Positions 56,692 to 64,000 of a stretch of 64,000 nt of DNA are shown in pieces. The translations under genes and the position numbers were made by a program. The stretch is from Pseudoalteromonas flavipulchra NCIMB 2033 = ATCC BAA-314 (lineage in GTDB: Bacteria > Pseudomonadota > Gammaproteobacteria > Enterobacterales > Alteromonadaceae). Location: NCBI GenBank assembly GCA_000814665.1, contig JWIH01000016.1:248001-312000 (forward strand). Direction: 5' to 3'. Every line of letters starts with the position of its first letter. Position 1 is the stretch's first letter. The notes under the pieces were generated by a model. It was not told the origin of the DNA, made no database searches, and saw only the letters and a program-made list of their open reading frames with translations.

Positions 56692-57612
56692 ATGTTAAAA
56701 CAAATACTACCTAAGTGGTTTCTCGGGCTATCGGCCAGTGTGTGGCTGCTGGTGAATACCTTTGTGTGTGGTTTATTGGTGTTATTGTTTGGCATCATAA
56801 AACTGCTTGTGCCAGTTAAGTTTATCTCTACAGCACTGCACTTTTTTTACGGTATGTGGTGTAAAGGAAACTATCTAGGTTTGCGCATCGCGTGCGACAA
56901 AATACAAGTGAGCTTGCCAAAAGAATTACACGCTCAAGGGTGGTATTTGTTAATTTCCAATCATCTTAGCTGGCTTGATATCGTTGTGCTTAGTGCCATG
57001 GAGGTACTACCTGCACCTAAATTTTTCCTAAAAGATGAATTAAAATACGTGCCTTTCATTGGTACTGGTGCGTGGGCGATGGGCATGCCATTTATGAAAC
57101 GTGCGAGTAAAGCGCAGATCGCCAAAAACCCTAAGCTTAAAGGGATGGACGTAGAGCGTACCAAAGCCAGTTGTCGCAATTTTCGTGATCATCCCACAAC
57201 GGTAATTAATTTTGTGGAAGGTACTCGTCATACTAAAGCCAAACATGCGCATCAAAATAGTCCGTTTAAGCATCTGCTCAAACCAAAGGCGGGTGGTGTA
57301 GCGTTTGCCCTTGAAGTGTTATCTGAGCAACTTGACGGCATGCTCAACGCGACTTTGGCTTATGAGTTAGAGGGTGAGCATATTTGCCGTGCATTTACGC
57401 TTGGACGCTTGGACGCAATTGATGTAAAAATAGACTACATCGCGATGGAGAAAGTGCCGCTTGGTAACTATCAAGCCGATAAAGCCTATCGTGTACAGTT
57501 TCAATCTTTTATGAATGAAGTTTGGCAACGCAAAGATTGCCAACTCGAAGCGCATTGGCTGCATTCGACTGAGCCAAATGACACGCTCAATGAGGAGCTA
57601 AAACAGCTATGA
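56692..57612 (+). CDS. YihG-like membrane acyltransferase, copy 2
   Basis: 306 residues, a paralogue of the gene just upstream (same NHLSWLD, FMKRASKAQIAKNPKLKG, FVEGTRHTKAKH and HLLKPKAGGVAF blocks). Tandem duplication within the operon is the simplest origin. I chose ATG 56692 with AAGGA 7 nt upstream; GTG 56689 directly precedes it. Its last 4 bp overlap the channel gene. Confidence 0.88.
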   Translation: MLKQILPKWFLGLSASVWLLVNTFVCGLLVLLFGIIKLLVPVKFISTALHFFYGMWCKGNYLGLRIACDKIQVSLPKELHAQGWYLLISNHLSWLDIVVLSAMEVLPAPKFFLKDELKYVPFIGTGAWAMGMPFMKRASKAQIAKNPKLKGMDVERTKASCRNFRDHPTTVINFVEGTRHTKAKHAHQNSPFKHLLKPKAGGVAFALEVLSEQLDGMLNATLAYELEGEHICRAFTLGRLDAIDVKIDYIAMEKVPLGNYQADKAYRVQFQSFMNEVWQRKDCQLEAHWLHSTEPNDTLNEELKQL

Positions 57613-58838
57613 AGTTTGATCACCTTCATGATGTCGTTCAACCGTGGTTAAAAGAGTTACCGCAAGGCACTGTGATCAGTGCGTTATTCACCAATGGTGT
57701 CGCGGTTGTTGGGTTATTGTTTTTATATTGGGTGATCCGCCGTTTAGTGCTACCCAATGTAGAAAACCTCGCGCGCCATATTTCACCGCGTAAAATTGGT
57801 CACCTTGCCCCTCAGTTAAGTAAATTTAGCGGCCGCTTTGCCTTTGTATTGTGTTTACTGGTCTTTTCCGCCTACCACGAGCGTCTATTTGTCGCGCCAG
57901 CTTGGGTGTTTATCGTGATGGAAACACTGGTGTACGTTATGTTGGTCGTGGCATCTGGGTTTTTATTTAGCAGTTTAGTCAATTTAGGTAATGGCGTTTA
58001 TAACCTCTTTCCATTCGCCAAAGAAGTGCCGATCCAAGGGATTATTCAAGTAATTAAGCTACTGATATTTATAGTTTGTTCTATATTGGTGGTCAGTATC
58101 TTGGTGGATAAATCACCGACTTATATTCTTTCCGGTTTTGGTGCTATCGCGGCAGTCATTATTTTGGTATTTAAAGATACGATTTTGGGATTGGTTGCGA
58201 GTATTCAAATAGCAGCTAATCGACTGGTAACCACTGGCGACTGGATCCAAGTTGACGCATTTGGTGCAGACGGCGAGGTGATAGATCTGGGTTTAAATAC
58301 CGTTAGGGTACGTAACTGGGATAACACCGTCACCACCATACCAACCTATATGCTGATCTCTGATTCATTTAAAAACTGGCGTGCCATGCAAGAGTCAGCA
58401 GGACGTCGCATCAAACGCGCCATTCATATTGATTTTACTAGCATTGAGCCGTTGCCTGAGCAAAAGCGAGCGTCGCTAACCGAGCAATATCCACTACTGG
58501 AAAAACTTGAAGATGTACCAAGCGATATCACCAATTTAGGCTTATTTAGACGCTATGCAGAGGCCTACTTGAAGCAGCATGATGCTATTAATCAAGATTG
58601 TTTATGTATGGTCAGGGAGCTTGCCCCCACGCAGCATGGTTTGCCTCTGGAGTTTTACTGTTTTAGTCGCGATAAACGCTGGGTGTTTTATGAGCATCTA
58701 CAAGCCGATATTTTGGACTACATGCTAAGCGTAATGCCAGCATTTGGGTTACGTCCATACCAAAGTGTGAGTGACTACTTTGGCGCACACCGCGTGAAAG
58801 TGCGCGCCGGTAGTAAACCTGACGCAACTGTAGAATAA
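57609..58838 (+). CDS. MscS-family mechanosensitive channel (YbdG-like)
   Basis: 409 residues, matching YbdG/MscM in length. About five N-terminal membrane helices end in the MscS pore helix region YILSGFGAIAAVIILVFKDTILGLVASIQIAANRLVTTGDWI, then the beta domain VDAFGADGEVIDLGLNTVRVRNWDNTVTTIPTYMLISDSFKNW. YbdG-type channels respond to membrane tension on osmotic down-shift. Overlap with the acyltransferase gene suggests a shared membrane function. Confidence 0.9.
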   Translation: MKFDHLHDVVQPWLKELPQGTVISALFTNGVAVVGLLFLYWVIRRLVLPNVENLARHISPRKIGHLAPQLSKFSGRFAFVLCLLVFSAYHERLFVAPAWVFIVMETLVYVMLVVASGFLFSSLVNLGNGVYNLFPFAKEVPIQGIIQVIKLLIFIVCSILVVSILVDKSPTYILSGFGAIAAVIILVFKDTILGLVASIQIAANRLVTTGDWIQVDAFGADGEVIDLGLNTVRVRNWDNTVTTIPTYMLISDSFKNWRAMQESAGRRIKRAIHIDFTSIEPLPEQKRASLTEQYPLLEKLEDVPSDITNLGLFRRYAEAYLKQHDAINQDCLCMVRELAPTQHGLPLEFYCFSRDKRWVFYEHLQADILDYMLSVMPAFGLRPYQSVSDYFGAHRVKVRAGSKPDATVE

Positions 58839-58844
58839 TCACCA

Positions 58845-58864
58845 AGGCCACAGAAAGGTGGCCT
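58845..58864. terminator. Hairpin between channel gene and chrA
   Basis: AGGCCAC (58845-58851) and GTGGCCT (58858-58864) form a 7-bp stem across AGAAAG between convergent genes; it overlaps the last bases of the chromate transporter. The T-run is missing. Confidence 0.4.
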
Positions 58865-59993
58865 ACACACTTCCAGCGATAACCCCAAACACCATAAAGG
58901 CAATAAGCAATTGCCATATCGCGGGCTTTAGCCATTTAAGTGCTGCAAAACCTAATATCACCGCGATGATATCGAGCAAACTATGCACCGCAGAAAGCCA
59001 AATTGGTTGATAAAACGCAGCGGCTAAAATTCCCACAACACCGGCATTTAAGGCCGCGCTGATGCTTGCAAACCTTGACAATGCAATAAGTGATTGCCAC
59101 TGTTGGTTAAACGCCCACATTAACAGTAGGCCCGGCAAGAAAATAGCGAGCGTTGCAATCGCTGCGCCCAAAATGGGATGGGTATTGTCGACAACGGCGC
59201 CTAAAAAGCTCGCGATGGTAAACATCGGCCCTGGAATGGCTTGCGCGGCAGCATAAGCTGTTAAGAAGGTTTCTTGCGCGACTCCCTCAACACTGGTTTG
59301 TAGTAGCGGCAGCACGACGTGACCGCCACCAAAAACCAAAGCACCTGCTTGATAAAACTCGGCAAATAGTTGATTTGGTAGCGCGGCAAAGGTTAACGCA
59401 AATAGGCCAATAAAGAGCGCAAATACAGACCAGTTGATTTGGTTTTTTGATTGACTCGGTTTACTTGGCGCATTGCTAAATGAGTAAAAGTAACCAGCAA
59501 CGACAAGCACCATAAGCACACCCAATTGTGCGCTTAAGTTCGGCAGCATCAACAACGTGAATGTGGCGAAAAATGCGACGAATTTGAGTGCTGTGGTTTT
59601 ACAAAAGCTTTTCGCCATACTCAGTACCGCATCGGCAACGATGACAACAGCAAACAATTTCAACCCATCGATGACATTCAACGCAGTGCCCGAAAGCTGC
59701 TCAGCGGTTAATGCCAGCATGATCATGAGCAAAAAAGACGGTAGCGTAAACCCTAAGAAGGCGGCGATCCCTCCTAGTATTCCAGCTTTTTCTAAACCAA
59801 TCGCGAATCCAACTTGACTAGACCCCGGTCCTGGCAGTATTTGTGACAGACTGATCATACTGGCATAGCGCTCGTTACTCAGCCATTTTAAGTTATCGAC
59901 AAAGTGTTTTTTAAAGAACCCAAGGTGGGCTGCAGGTCCTCCAAAGCTCGTACATCCTAATAACAAAAACTGGTAAAATATTTTCAGAAACAT
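58863..59993 (-). CDS. chrA: Chromate transporter family protein
   Basis: 376 residues, the long-chain (fused two-half) CHR form with about ten membrane helices. The duplicated family motif appears as TSFGGPAAHLGFFKKHFV...LPGPGSSQVGFAIG in the first half and LVFGGGHVVLPLLQ...AIPGPMFTIASFLG in the second. These proteins export chromate, though many marine homologues have untested substrates. The ATG at 59993 has AAGG 6 nt upstream; longer starts add unrelated residues. Confidence 0.88.
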   Translation of the reverse strand: MFLKIFYQFLLLGCTSFGGPAAHLGFFKKHFVDNLKWLSNERYASMISLSQILPGPGSSQVGFAIGLEKAGILGGIAAFLGFTLPSFLLMIMLALTAEQLSGTALNVIDGLKLFAVVIVADAVLSMAKSFCKTTALKFVAFFATFTLLMLPNLSAQLGVLMVLVVAGYFYSFSNAPSKPSQSKNQINWSVFALFIGLFALTFAALPNQLFAEFYQAGALVFGGGHVVLPLLQTSVEGVAQETFLTAYAAAQAIPGPMFTIASFLGAVVDNTHPILGAAIATLAIFLPGLLLMWAFNQQWQSLIALSRFASISAALNAGVVGILAAAFYQPIWLSAVHSLLDIIAVILGFAALKWLKPAIWQLLIAFMVFGVIAGSV

Positions 59994-60089
59994 AGTGTAC
60001 CTTGTGATATTGTTAACCTTATATCTTGACAATTTTATATGACATATTTATGACTTTTGGCGCGAGTGCGCCTCAGTTGGATAAGTATT

Positions 60090-60887
60090 ATGCGAATGAC
60101 TTTTTTATCGCCGTGTTTACTTTTTTTGTTGGCGAACTTCTCTTGTTTTGCTCAGCAAATTAATGTCGCTGTTGATCACGCGCCACCGTATAGCATTATT
60201 GAAGACAATGGTGAAGTGCAAGGTTTAATCTTAGATATATTGGCAACGGTGCAGGCTCAGGCTGGTGTTGATTATCAAATAAATGCCGTTCCCTGTCCTT
60301 TCTCTCGCTGTATGCGGATGATAGCGCAAGGTGAGGTAGACGTCATGGGTGGCTTGATCCGTACGCCTCAACGAGAAAAGTTAATCAACTTTGTCGAACC
60401 CGCCTACATGGCGCTGACATCTTCGTTTGTGTTCTATGCTAAGCAAGACAGCGATATTCGGGTGGAACAATATACAGATCTTTATACCAAGCGGATTGCG
60501 GTGATGCGTGGCGGCGTTTTTTACCCTCGCTTTGATGAAGACCGCCAACTCAATAAAGTCCCTGTGTTTAGTGAGCAAGTGGCGTTTGATTTATTGCTTA
60601 AAGGACGTGTTGACCTTGTGATCGCAGTTGAAGACACCGCTGAGGTGGCGATGGAAGTGCTTGGTCAGCCCATTGAAAAGTTGAAAAAAGTCTCCTATCA
60701 CCACGCTCAGCCGATTTATGGCCATATGGCAATGAGCAAACGCTTCAGCGGCACCGAGCTTGCGCAAACCATTCGTTTAACGATGAAGCAATTGGCTGAG
60801 AGAAAGCAGCTTGATGCTGTGGTTGCAAAATATAAACTGCCACCAGTTTCTGAGCATATAAGCGACTTAGTCCCTGCTCATCCTTAA
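60090..60887 (+). CDS. Periplasmic solute-binding protein (SBP_bac_3-like)
   Basis: 265 residues. Signal peptide MRMTFLSPCLLFLLANFSCFA, then VAVDHAPPYSIIEDNGEVQGLILDIL typical of amino-acid-type SBP_bac_3 domains, and GGLIRTPQREKLINFVEPAYMAL. No ABC permease is nearby, so it may be a lone sensor-like binding protein. I chose ATG 60090 after GGATAAG, which starts the signal peptide; a TTG at 60057 would add a non-signal extension. Confidence 0.82.
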   Translation: MRMTFLSPCLLFLLANFSCFAQQINVAVDHAPPYSIIEDNGEVQGLILDILATVQAQAGVDYQINAVPCPFSRCMRMIAQGEVDVMGGLIRTPQREKLINFVEPAYMALTSSFVFYAKQDSDIRVEQYTDLYTKRIAVMRGGVFYPRFDEDRQLNKVPVFSEQVAFDLLLKGRVDLVIAVEDTAEVAMEVLGQPIEKLKKVSYHHAQPIYGHMAMSKRFSGTELAQTIRLTMKQLAERKQLDAVVAKYKLPPVSEHISDLVPAHP

Positions 60888-60970
60888 AAAAACCAACAAG
60901 GCTTCAGCCAGAGTTAATTGTTTATTGCAACAATATAGACAATCAAGTTGAAACGAACTCAGGTGGGAAG

Positions 60971-61597
60971 ATGATTGCAAGAAATATGTTAATTGGTGCA
61001 GCCGTTGTGGTTGCTTTGTCCGGATGTGAAATGAATAACACAGGTAAAGGTGCGGCGATTGGTGCTGCAACCGGTGCGGTGTTAGGTAAAGCTACAGGTA
61101 ACCACAAAGATAAGCGTCTTGCCATTGGTGCTGCGGTTGGGGCAATTGCAGGTGCCGCGATTGGTAACTATATGGACAAGCAGGAAGCCGCTTTTAATCA
61201 AGAGCTCGCAGGCACGGGTGTTGAGGTTGTTCGTGAGGGCGATCAAATGCGCTTAGTGTTACCATCAAACATAACCTTTGCGACTGGTAAGTCAGCAATC
61301 AGCCCTGGTTTTTACAATACACTTCAAGGCATTGCACGCGTGATGCAGCAGTACGATAAGACATTCTTAACGATTGTCGGACATACAGATTCTACTGGTT
61401 CAGCGAGCTTTAATCAGACTTTGTCTGAACAGCGCGCGAATAGCGTAAAGCAGTATTTATTATCACAGCAGGTACTTCCTGCGCGATTATACGCAGAAGG
61501 CATGGGTGAGTCTCAGCCAATCGCGAGCAACGATACAGAGCAAGGTAAGGCACAAAACCGCCGAGTAGAAATAAAAATTATTCCAAACCGCGCATAA
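60971..61597 (+). CDS. OmpA-family lipoprotein (YiaD-like)
   Basis: 208 residues. Lipobox LSGC at ~16-19. A Gly/Ala-rich region with two glycine-zipper stretches (GKGAAIGAATGAVLG, then LAIGAAVGAIAGAAIGNYMD, ~25-66) is followed by an OmpA-like peptidoglycan-binding domain (IVGHTDSTGSASFNQTLSEQRANSVKQYL, then NRRVEIKI). It links the outer membrane to the cell wall. GGTGGGAAG precedes the ATG; a strong terminator follows. Confidence 0.92.
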   Translation: MIARNMLIGAAVVVALSGCEMNNTGKGAAIGAATGAVLGKATGNHKDKRLAIGAAVGAIAGAAIGNYMDKQEAAFNQELAGTGVEVVREGDQMRLVLPSNITFATGKSAISPGFYNTLQGIARVMQQYDKTFLTIVGHTDSTGSASFNQTLSEQRANSVKQYLLSQQVLPARLYAEGMGESQPIASNDTEQGKAQNRRVEIKIIPNRA

Positions 61598-61606
61598 GAA
61601 AAGTGC

Positions 61607-61634
61607 AAGGAGTGCTGCACAGCACTCCTTTTTT
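61607..61634 (+). terminator. Terminator of the OmpA-like gene
   Basis: AAGGAGTGCTG (61607-61617) and CAGCACTCCTT (61620-61630) form an 11-bp perfect stem followed by TTTT. The end overlaps the rhodanese stop codon, so it may serve both convergent genes. Confidence 0.9.
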
Positions 61635-61977
61635 ATAAAGTGTCACACACCACTTCAGCTTTGCAGGTAATTACGCTGACATTGGTGTAACCGATACGTG
61701 TTAGTTGCTCTGCGGCAAAAATAGCACGGCCACCAGCAGCACAGTGTAAATAAATTGGCCTGTCTGCGTCTTTTTCCAGCTCTGGAAGCTTAAACTCTAG
61801 CAATCCTCTTGGGATATTTACCGCGCCGTTGGCTGCCTTTTGACTATGTTCAGCCGGCTCTCTCACGTCGATAACCAGACCATTGTTTTGTGCAATCTCT
61901 GATTTTGCTTGTACCGCGTCAATGCAGCGTTGATTAGGCTTTACTGTCTTTAATACATCTTGGGCAGATATCAGCAT
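61633..61977 (-). CDS. Single-domain rhodanese-like protein
   Basis: 114 residues. VIDVREPAEH and the active-site loop YLHCAAGGRA (catalytic Cys) are clear. It would transfer sulfane sulfur. It is followed on the same transcript by a small DUF2892 protein gene upstream at 62206, an arrangement like ygaP split in two, and is divergent from an ArsR-type regulator. Confidence 0.85.
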   Translation of the reverse strand: MLISAQDVLKTVKPNQRCIDAVQAKSEIAQNNGLVIDVREPAEHSQKAANGAVNIPRGLLEFKLPELEKDADRPIYLHCAAGGRAIFAAEQLTRIGYTNVSVITCKAEVVCDTL

Positions 61978-62014
61978 ATATAGCTCCTTATTGGGTTATC
62001 GGTTTCATTATGAC

Positions 62015-62206
62015 TCACCTTTCCTGAATGCCAAGTTTCTTCAATATAACGATCATAGGGCACCAGTTAGTAAAAGCAGACTGCACTAAATTGACACAAA
62101 TAAACACACTAAACCAAACCCAATGTGGGTTGACAAAATGTGTGAGCAGTAAAGAAATGGCAAACATAACACCAGCGATTAATCTAAGTAGAGGATGTAA
62201 GGTCAT
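62015..62206 (-). CDS. DUF2892 small inner-membrane protein
   Basis: 63 residues with two membrane helices (LLRLIAGVMFAISLLLTHF and WVWFSVFICVNLVQSAFTNWCPM) and the DUF2892 signature FTNWCPMIVILKKLG. In E. coli this domain is fused to rhodanese in YgaP. Here it is the first gene of a two-gene unit. ATG 62206 has AGGTG 9 nt upstream; GTG 62218 is possible. Confidence 0.82.
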   Translation of the reverse strand: MTLHPLLRLIAGVMFAISLLLTHFVNPHWVWFSVFICVNLVQSAFTNWCPMIVILKKLGIQER

Positions 62207-62223
62207 AATGAGTGTCACCTTTA

Positions 62224-62255
62224 ATATTAGATGTTGCTAATATTAGACATTGCTA
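62224..62255. promoter_or_regulatory. Tandem 16-bp operator between DUF2892 and arsR-type genes
   Basis: ATATTAGATGTTGCTA (62224-62239) is followed directly by ATATTAGACATTGCTA (62240-62255), with two differences. Each unit holds TTAG-N6-CTA(A) dyads, and the junction makes the palindrome CTAATATTAG. The location between divergent genes fits a site for the ArsR/BigR-like regulator. Confidence 0.65.
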
Positions 62256-62301
62256 ATGTTTGTGTCTATACTTTAAGCGCATTTATTTTTTGGGAGTCAA
62301 C

Positions 62302-62607
62302 ATGGAACTGCAGCAAATGGCGCAAAATGCCGAACAGGCAGAAGCCTTGTTAAAGCTTATGGCGAATAAAAATCGCTTGATGATTTTGTGTGCATTGCAA
62401 AAGCAAGAGCTCAGTGTTAGCCAGCTTAATGAAATGGTGCCGTTAGCGCAGTCTGCCTTATCACAACATTTAGCCAGCATGAGAAAGGCACAAATCGTGG
62501 CGACTAGGCGTGAGGGGGCGACGATTTATTATCATGTTAAAGATAGCCGAGTCGCTGTACTACTCGAGAGTTTATATCAGCTGTTCTGCGCCTCAAGTGC
62601 AGAGTAA
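62302..62607 (+). CDS. ArsR-family regulator (BigR/YgaV-like)
   Basis: 101 residues with the winged-helix ALLKLMANKNRLMILCALQKQELSVSQLNEMVPLAQSALSQHLASMRKAQIVATRREGATIYYHV. A Cys at about residue 31 (ILCALQ) and another near the C-terminus (LFCASS) match the two redox cysteines of BigR/YgaV sulfide sensors. It is divergent from the rhodanese unit. ATG 62302 has GGGAG 5 nt upstream. The RND permease gene starts 15 bp after it. Confidence 0.88.
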   Translation: MELQQMAQNAEQAEALLKLMANKNRLMILCALQKQELSVSQLNEMVPLAQSALSQHLASMRKAQIVATRREGATIYYHVKDSRVAVLLESLYQLFCASSAE

Positions 62608-62622
62608 CTAGGAACGACTGAG

Positions 62623-64000
62623 ATGCAAAAGTTAGATGGTGTCATTCGGTATGCTCTACAAGGCAGTTTGCCAACGATTATCTTCTTGTGCGCTGTGGTA
62701 CTTGGATTATTTGCATTGCAAATGACACCACGAGAGGAAGAACCACAAATAGTGGTGCCTATGTTGGATATTCATGTGTCGGTACCAAATACTGCCTCAC
62801 CAGAAGTGGCACGATTGGTCACCACTCCACTTGAAAAGTTACTGCTGCAAATTCCAGGCGTTGAACACGTCTATTCTACGACTCAAACCGGCGGTACGGT
62901 TGTTACTTTAAGATTTCATGTGGGTGAAGACAGAGAGAAAGCCATTCTCAACACCTACACTAAACTGTATGCCAACCAGCATACTATGCCGGGAATTGTC
63001 ACTCAGTGGCAGATCCGTCCAATAGAAGTCGATGACGTTCCGATTCTTATGCTTGGACTGACAAGTTCCAAGCCGCAACTATATGATGACTACGCGCTAA
63101 CGCGCTTTGCACAAGAGCTAGCTATCCAGTTACAGAGCATCGCAGACACCAGCGAGGTTTCAGTTATTACCGGGCGCACAAGAGCACTTAGGGTTGAGTT
63201 GAACTTAGCTGCGCTTGCTGCACATCAAACAACACCTATGGATGTTTTAGGTGCTATCCAAAGTAGTAATCTAGTGACACGAGTCGGGCAAGTGACGGCA
63301 GGTAGTAACACAATTGCCTTTGAATCTGGTGATGTCCTTCGTAATAAGTCGGCACTTGAAGGTCTCACGGTGAATGTAATCAATGGCCGTGCCATTGTTT
63401 TAAAAGAAGTTGCTCAGGTTATTGATGGTCCTAGTGAACCCGATAGCTATCAGTGGTTAGCAAGCAGCGACAGTCAGGCTGATGCACCATTAGTGACGAT
63501 TGGCGTGGCGAAGCAAAAGGGAAGTAATGCGGTAACGGTTGCAGAGCAAAGTTTAGCGCTTGTAACCCAGCTACAACAGGAGATCCTTCCCGCTGAGGTA
63601 TCGGTAAAAGTACTAAGAAACTATGGTGAGACGGCCAATGAAAAAGTCAATAATCTTACCTCTAGCTTGGCCTTTGCGGTATTTACCGTTGTGATATTTG
63701 TCGGTGTATTTTTAGGTTGGCGGCCTGCCATCGTTGTTGGTCTTGCAGTGCCAATTTGCTATGGCATTACACTTGGGTTGGACTTTGCGTTTGGTTACAC
63801 CATTAATCGGGTCACCTTGTTTGCGCTTATTTTGTCGCTGGGATTGTTGGTCGATGACCCAATCACTGGGATTGATAATATTAGCCGCTTTATTCATCGC
63901 GGCGTGGCAGCTGACACAGATCATAACATTGTCGCTGCTATGGTCGAGATCAAATCTGCGCTTTTGATGTCAACGTTAACTATCATCATGGCGTTTATTC
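62623..64000 (+). CDS. RND-family efflux permease (3' end outside window)
   Basis: About 459 N-terminal residues are seen. TM1 (LPTIIFLCAVVLGLFAL), periplasmic PN/PC subdomains (PMLDIHVSVPNTASPEVARLVTTPLEKLLLQIPGVEHVYSTTQ, then ITGRTRALRVELN) and the start of the TM2-TM4 block with LGLLVDDPITGIDNISRF (the proton-relay Asp pair region) are visible. It belongs to the HAE1/AcrB-like transporters. Starting 15 bp after the ArsR gene, it is probably under sulfur-stress-type control. Confidence 0.88.
   Translation, partial: MQKLDGVIRYALQGSLPTIIFLCAVVLGLFALQMTPREEEPQIVVPMLDIHVSVPNTASPEVARLVTTPLEKLLLQIPGVEHVYSTTQTGGTVVTLRFHVGEDREKAILNTYTKLYANQHTMPGIVTQWQIRPIEVDDVPILMLGLTSSKPQLYDDYALTRFAQELAIQLQSIADTSEVSVITGRTRALRVELNLAALAAHQTTPMDVLGAIQSSNLVTRVGQVTAGSNTIAFESGDVLRNKSALEGLTVNVINGRAIVLKEVAQVIDGPSEPDSYQWLASSDSQADAPLVTIGVAKQKGSNAVTVAEQSLALVTQLQQEILPAEVSVKVLRNYGETANEKVNNLTSSLAFAVFTVVIFVGVFLGWRPAIVVGLAVPICYGITLGLDFAFGYTINRVTLFALILSLGLLVDDPITGIDNISRFIHRGVAADTDHNIVAAMVEIKSALLMSTLTIIMAFI

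Overview
The window is a gammaproteobacterial chromosome segment. Gene order and protein sequence point to a marine Alteromonadales, most likely Pseudoalteromonas or a near relative. The evidence is the ubiE-ubiJ-ubiB-tatABC-tatD-hemB run, a large TonB-dependent receptor of the carbohydrate-scavenging type, a second EF-G (fusB type), SpeA/SpeE polyamine genes, and an integron with VCR-like recombination sites. The assignment comes from reading the sequence; no database search was run.

Layout. (1) 1-10.9 kb: an N-acetylgalactosamine (GalNAc) scavenging locus. A leftward group (DUF3472 protein, TonB-dependent receptor, GH109-type exported alpha-N-acetylgalactosaminidase) is divergent from a tightly overlapping rightward operon agaR-agaZ-agaS-agaK-agaA. 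AgaR-like CTTTC-repeat operators lie in the divergent region. (2) 11-13.8 kb: elongation factor G 2 and a small membrane protein. (3) 13.9-23.6 kb, leftward: ubiE-ubiJ-ubiB-tatA-tatB-tatC-orf-tatD-diguanylate cyclase-hemB, preceded by a separate degenerate GGDEF gene. (4) 24-34.8 kb: a DUF885 lipoprotein, then the methionine salvage genes mtnK, mtnA, mtnDCB, a methionine aminotransferase and an omega-amidase, interrupted by an S9 peptidase and a small lipoprotein. Both divergent mtn promoters carry MetJ-box-like 8-mers. (5) 34.8-46.1 kb: a very large chemoreceptor with a tandem HAMP-like array, a PD40 beta-propeller/amidohydrolase fusion, a hybrid histidine kinase next to a CsgD/VpsT-like LuxR regulator, hinT and a DUF2057 protein.

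(6) 46.2-52.5 kb: an integron, the most unusual part. Its integrase gene is dead: the centre is deleted, the frame is shifted and a catalytic Arg is changed to Lys. It still has a near-perfect LexA box. To its right are four cassettes with attC-like ends. They carry a Zn-ribbon/HEPN-like protein, a Lit-like (peptidase U49) metalloprotease, a protein with a prohead-protease-like N-terminus, and an FRG-domain protein. Several of these families are linked to phage defence, so the array looks like a small defence island. A 99-bp platform sequence (attI plus a putative Pc promoter) occurs twice, in front of cassettes 1 and 3, and both copies end exactly at the GTTA crossover core. A Y1 (RAYT-like) transposase unit and an IS110/IS1111-type remnant have invaded the array.

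(7) 52.7-64 kb: speE and speA, two YihG-like acyltransferases with an MscS-family channel, a chromate transporter, an SBP_bac_3 protein, an OmpA-family lipoprotein, a rhodanese/DUF2892 pair divergent from an ArsR regulator, and the start of an RND efflux permease that runs off the right edge.

Functional links: SpeE makes methylthioadenosine as a by-product of spermidine synthesis. The mtn genes recycle it to methionine, and the aminotransferase/omega-amidase pair completes the last step, although mtnN and speB are not in the window.
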